From Symsagittifera roscoffensis (taxonomy: Eukaryota > Xenacoelomorpha > Acoela > Convolutidae), in the NCBI RefSeq assembly GCF_963678635.1, contig NC_087064.1:45553346-45617345 (forward strand): a DNA stretch of 64,000 bases, written 5' to 3'. A program made the translations under genes and the position numbers. Shown here piece after piece: positions 61,539-64,000 of the stretch (position 1 is the first letter of the stretch; each line of letters starts with the position of its first letter). Under the pieces are notes generated by a model. The model was not told the DNA's origin and did no database searches. It was given only the letters and a program-made list of their open reading frames with translations.

Positions 61539-62589
61539 AACATTTTGAAAAAAATAATTTATAGGATAAAAATACAAAAATTAGTTAAAACATAAAATCA
61601 TCGTTAGTTTTGATAATCTGTCATATCATTTTTTCATCCCAGCTTCATCACCTAATAAATAACAGCAAATTACTCAAAGCTAAAACCACCCTAAACCTTA
61701 ATCTAAAACTTTTCACACTTAAACTTCTACATTAAAGGTTATCAAGGCTTGTCATTGTTTTTTTTGAATTATCTTAACTTGAAAAACAGATCATCAAGGC
61801 TTTCCTTGATCCTTAAACGGTCACTTAATTAAACTTTTTTATTTTCTGATCATCAAGGCTTTCCTTGAATCAAACGGAACAATTTTGTTCTCCTCCCTCA
61901 CACGTTTAAAGTGTCTAACGACCTCAAACGTCAATTCACTACCCAACCCTTATCAAAGACCCAAGACTAAAAATTTTTTTTTGAAGAACTAACCAGTTTA
62001 ATTAAAATAAACAGTGGAGAACTTCGATTACTCATCCATCACTTGATTTCTTTTCCACTAGATGACCCAGGTTAAACACTTAAATTTAGTCAGTCATAAA
62101 ATAGTATCTAACGATCTACTCGCGTTCTAATTATGCCTGAACCTTGTGGATTGATTTACTATTATCCAACCCTTGATCACAAATCACAACCCCTAAGTAA
62201 GATGAGGTAAGTCTATCTTAAATTAGAACTTAGTCACAAGAAAGTAAAAAATCATTCTCATGAATCGATATATACTACATTCTCTCCAACCCATCAAAGC
62301 ACGACAATCTATGCCCCAAGATAATATAACCACACAAAACGCGTAAAATTAACATTTTAAGAAATTAAAAACCTCTAACCCAAATATTGCATCCATCATC
62401 CTAAACGTTATCTCAAGAGATAATCTAGGTAGCAAACAAACAATCGTATTTCATAATTGTTTAATTAAAAACGAAAGATACGACCTTGTATTCACAACAC
62501 ACAGACAAACAAAAGGATAAATAAGATCAAAACGACAAACACGAAAAAAGACAATCATAACAAAACAAAAACAAGTTATCAGAAAGTGA

Positions 62590-62808
62590 TTTTCAAAACA
62601 AAGAAACGCAGTCTCAGAATCAGACACAAACACAATACAGGAATTTCAAGAATTAAAAGATTCCATAAGCAAAAGTAACCCGATTGACGACAGAATATGT
62701 TTTTCCGACTCAGAAGCCACAACACCATCATCAATAAACGGAAAACGCAAAAGAAAAATTCATACATCAACATATCAATACGCCTATATAAATGTTATCA
62801 ACCAATAA
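62590..62808 (+). CDS. open frame without ATG: acidic/Ser-rich with KRKRK (unknown)
   Basis: 72 codons, open from the stop at 62587, reading 'NAVSESDTNTIQEFQELKDS', then 'DDRICFSDSEATTPSS' and 'NGKRKRKIH'. Composition and an NLS-like KRKRK look like real protein. It lies in the stretch that units A-C lack. It is probably a fragment of an element gene whose 5' part is lost or spliced. Confidence 0.35.
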   Translation, partial: FSKQRNAVSESDTNTIQEFQELKDSISKSNPIDDRICFSDSEATTPSSINGKRKRKIHTSTYQYAYINVINQ

Positions 62809-62907
62809 GACATTTTGAACGTTGCACACTAACAGTCTTACAATATAAAACATGATCAAATACAACAAAAATTTTGACGATAACTCAATACTCCCATTTT
62901 TTTTTAA

Positions 62908-63273
62908 AAACCACTAAATGATACCTCCAGAGGACAAGTACAATTTTGTCATAACTTAAATGTAAACTTATTTGAAAATGGAATTAGCCCATGTAAACAA
63001 GAATTCCCTGAAGTACAAATAGAACGACAAATCCTTGATCATTACCTAAAAGTTATATGTAATATCACATTGCATTATGGTATTTTCACAATCGACATTG
63101 CATCACCAAAGCTCAATCACAAAAAACAACAAATACAAACAGACGATATAGATAAAGAATTCTCAAAAGTTTTTACAGACTATATAAAAATGTACAACAC
63201 CAAAATTCACAAAGAGCAAATTCTGTATTCACAAACGATGTATCCTCAATTATTTATAATTATCTATTTATGA
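62908..63273 (+). CDS. open frame of unknown function ending at an ATGA overlap
   Basis: 121 codons between stops, with the first ATG only at 63070. Reads 'QVQFCHNLNVNLFENGISP', 'EFPEVQIERQILDHYLKVI' and 'DIDKEFSKVFTDYIKMYN'. It stops at TGA 63271-63273, overlapping the ATG of the next frame (63270). No known domain. Confidence 0.35.
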   Translation, partial: KPLNDTSRGQVQFCHNLNVNLFENGISPCKQEFPEVQIERQILDHYLKVICNITLHYGIFTIDIASPKLNHKKQQIQTDDIDKEFSKVFTDYIKMYNTKIHKEQILYSQTMYPQLFIIIYL

Positions 63274-63470
63274 TAGAAATGAGAGAAACACAAGGTAACT
63301 CACCAATTCAAACATCCCGACATACAGCTGTAAGACAAGAAATAAGTAATTTTTCAAATTTTTTGAATACAGTCCAACTTAGATTTAGAAAAGTAGATTT
63401 TAGAATTAGACAATTGAAAAATTGCGCAAATAATTGGAAATGTCTCTCCGACTCAAAAGATCACCGCTAA
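63270..63470 (+). CDS. open frame of unknown function crossing into array unit D
   Basis: 66 codons, 'MIEMRETQGNSPIQTSRHTA' to 'RKVDFRIRQLKNCANNWK'. The second half (from about 63377) is the same DNA as 61190-61275 in unit C, so the frame spans the junction between new and array sequence. That suggests the new stretch is ancestral to the unit rather than an insertion. Confidence 0.33.
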   Translation: MIEMRETQGNSPIQTSRHTAVRQEISNFSNFLNTVQLRFRKVDFRIRQLKNCANNWKCLSDSKDHR

Positions 63471-64000
63471 TTTTACAAACAATACGAGAAATGCCAGGTA
63501 TTGCTGGAAGACTAAGGAAAAAGCCCGATCTACGATTAGGAAGAAATCTACCGATTGACTTCATGATAGTACGACGGAAATTGGAACAAACCTATGTAAT
63601 TAGAATCCTTTCTGCAATAAATTTAAAGAAATCCTTCAGTCACCTTAATGGTGCCAAACCTACTATTTATACCATAACGACTGATAAAAACAACACATGT
63701 CGTTCCTCCAAAAAATCTGCAGTAGAATAAAACATTTTGAAAAAAATAATTTATAGGATAAAAATGCAAAAATTAGTTAAAACATAAAATCATCGTTAGT
63801 TTTGATAATCTGTCATATCATTTTTTCATCCCAGCTTCATCACCTGATAAATAACAGCAAATTACTCAAAGCTAAAACCACCCTAAACCTTAATCTAAAA
63901 CTTTTCACACTTAAACTTCTACATTAAAGGTTATCAAGGCTTGTCATTGTTTTTTTTTGAATTATCTTAACTTGAAAAAAAGATCATCAAGGCTTTCCTT
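63377..64000. repeat. large tandem array, unit D (partial, runs off window)
   Basis: Almost identical to 61185-61810 (offset 2192), including the basic open frame; far closer to unit C than A or B are, so a recent duplication. Confidence 0.8.
63434..63730 (+). CDS. 98-codon basic open frame of unknown function (copy 2)
   Basis: Same protein as 61242-61538 but ending SAVE rather than SAVN. See that entry. Confidence 0.35.
   Translation: MEMSLRLKRSPLILQTIREMPGIAGRLRKKPDLRLGRNLPIDFMIVRRKLEQTYVIRILSAINLKKSFSHLNGAKPTIYTITTDKNNTCRSSKKSAVE

Larger units (their letters stand above)
56969..62460. repeat. large tandem array, unit C (5.5 kb)
   Basis: Third unit, with a single 425-bp repeat fragment. 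A hAT-type MITE fragment with an associated deletion sits at 60589-60865. Unit C diverges from the others at about 62460, where new sequence begins. Confidence 0.78.

Overview
This is nuclear DNA from a multicellular animal. It is AT-rich, with very little coding sequence, spliceosomal GT-AG introns of up to 11 kb, and a dense mix of interspersed and tandem repeats. Two animal-type genes can be assembled exon by exon. One is a YY1-family C2H2 zinc-finger transcription factor (+ strand, four coding exons, 4078-9843). The other is a small single-pass cadherin-repeat membrane protein (- strand, four coding exons, 36406 down to 22714). In both, the phase of every junction agrees. I cannot name the species. 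An AT-rich, transposon-laden invertebrate fits best; I found no operon or bacterial features, no rRNA, no CRISPR array and no intact tRNA gene.

Layout. 0-4 kb holds a Helitron-like 3' terminus, the dead C-terminal part of a hAT transposase, and a dead Penelope-like retroelement (reverse transcriptase with a YVDD box, then a GIY-YIG endonuclease), both on the - strand. 4-10 kb is the YY1-like gene, with a 4.3-kb intron between the second and third zinc fingers. 10-18 kb is repeats: a 3-copy 100-bp tandem, a 10-copy 59-bp minisatellite, a fold-back hAT-type MITE with target-site duplication, a degenerate ~165-bp satellite ending in a second Helitron-like terminus, and a composite repeat with a tRNA-like core. 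18.2-22.8 kb is an almost perfect 2.3-kb tandem duplication whose edge falls inside the last cadherin exon. 22.7-36.4 kb is the cadherin gene; its 11.3-kb third intron carries several MITEs. 36.4-45 kb is non-coding, with fold-back and interspersed repeats. 45-64 kb is a tandem array of 4.4-6.8-kb units with shared deletions, carrying frame-broken C2H2-like and unknown reading frames. Near 62.5-63.7 kb, a stretch not seen in the other units holds four closely spaced + strand reading frames.

The two genes are independent: one nuclear regulator, one surface protein. The wider story is repeat dynamics. hAT-type MITEs share a window with a dead hAT transposase. A minisatellite appears to have grown out of a tRNA-derived repeat head. 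Several families end in short perfect hairpins, as rolling-circle elements do. The 45-64 kb array is the least explained part.
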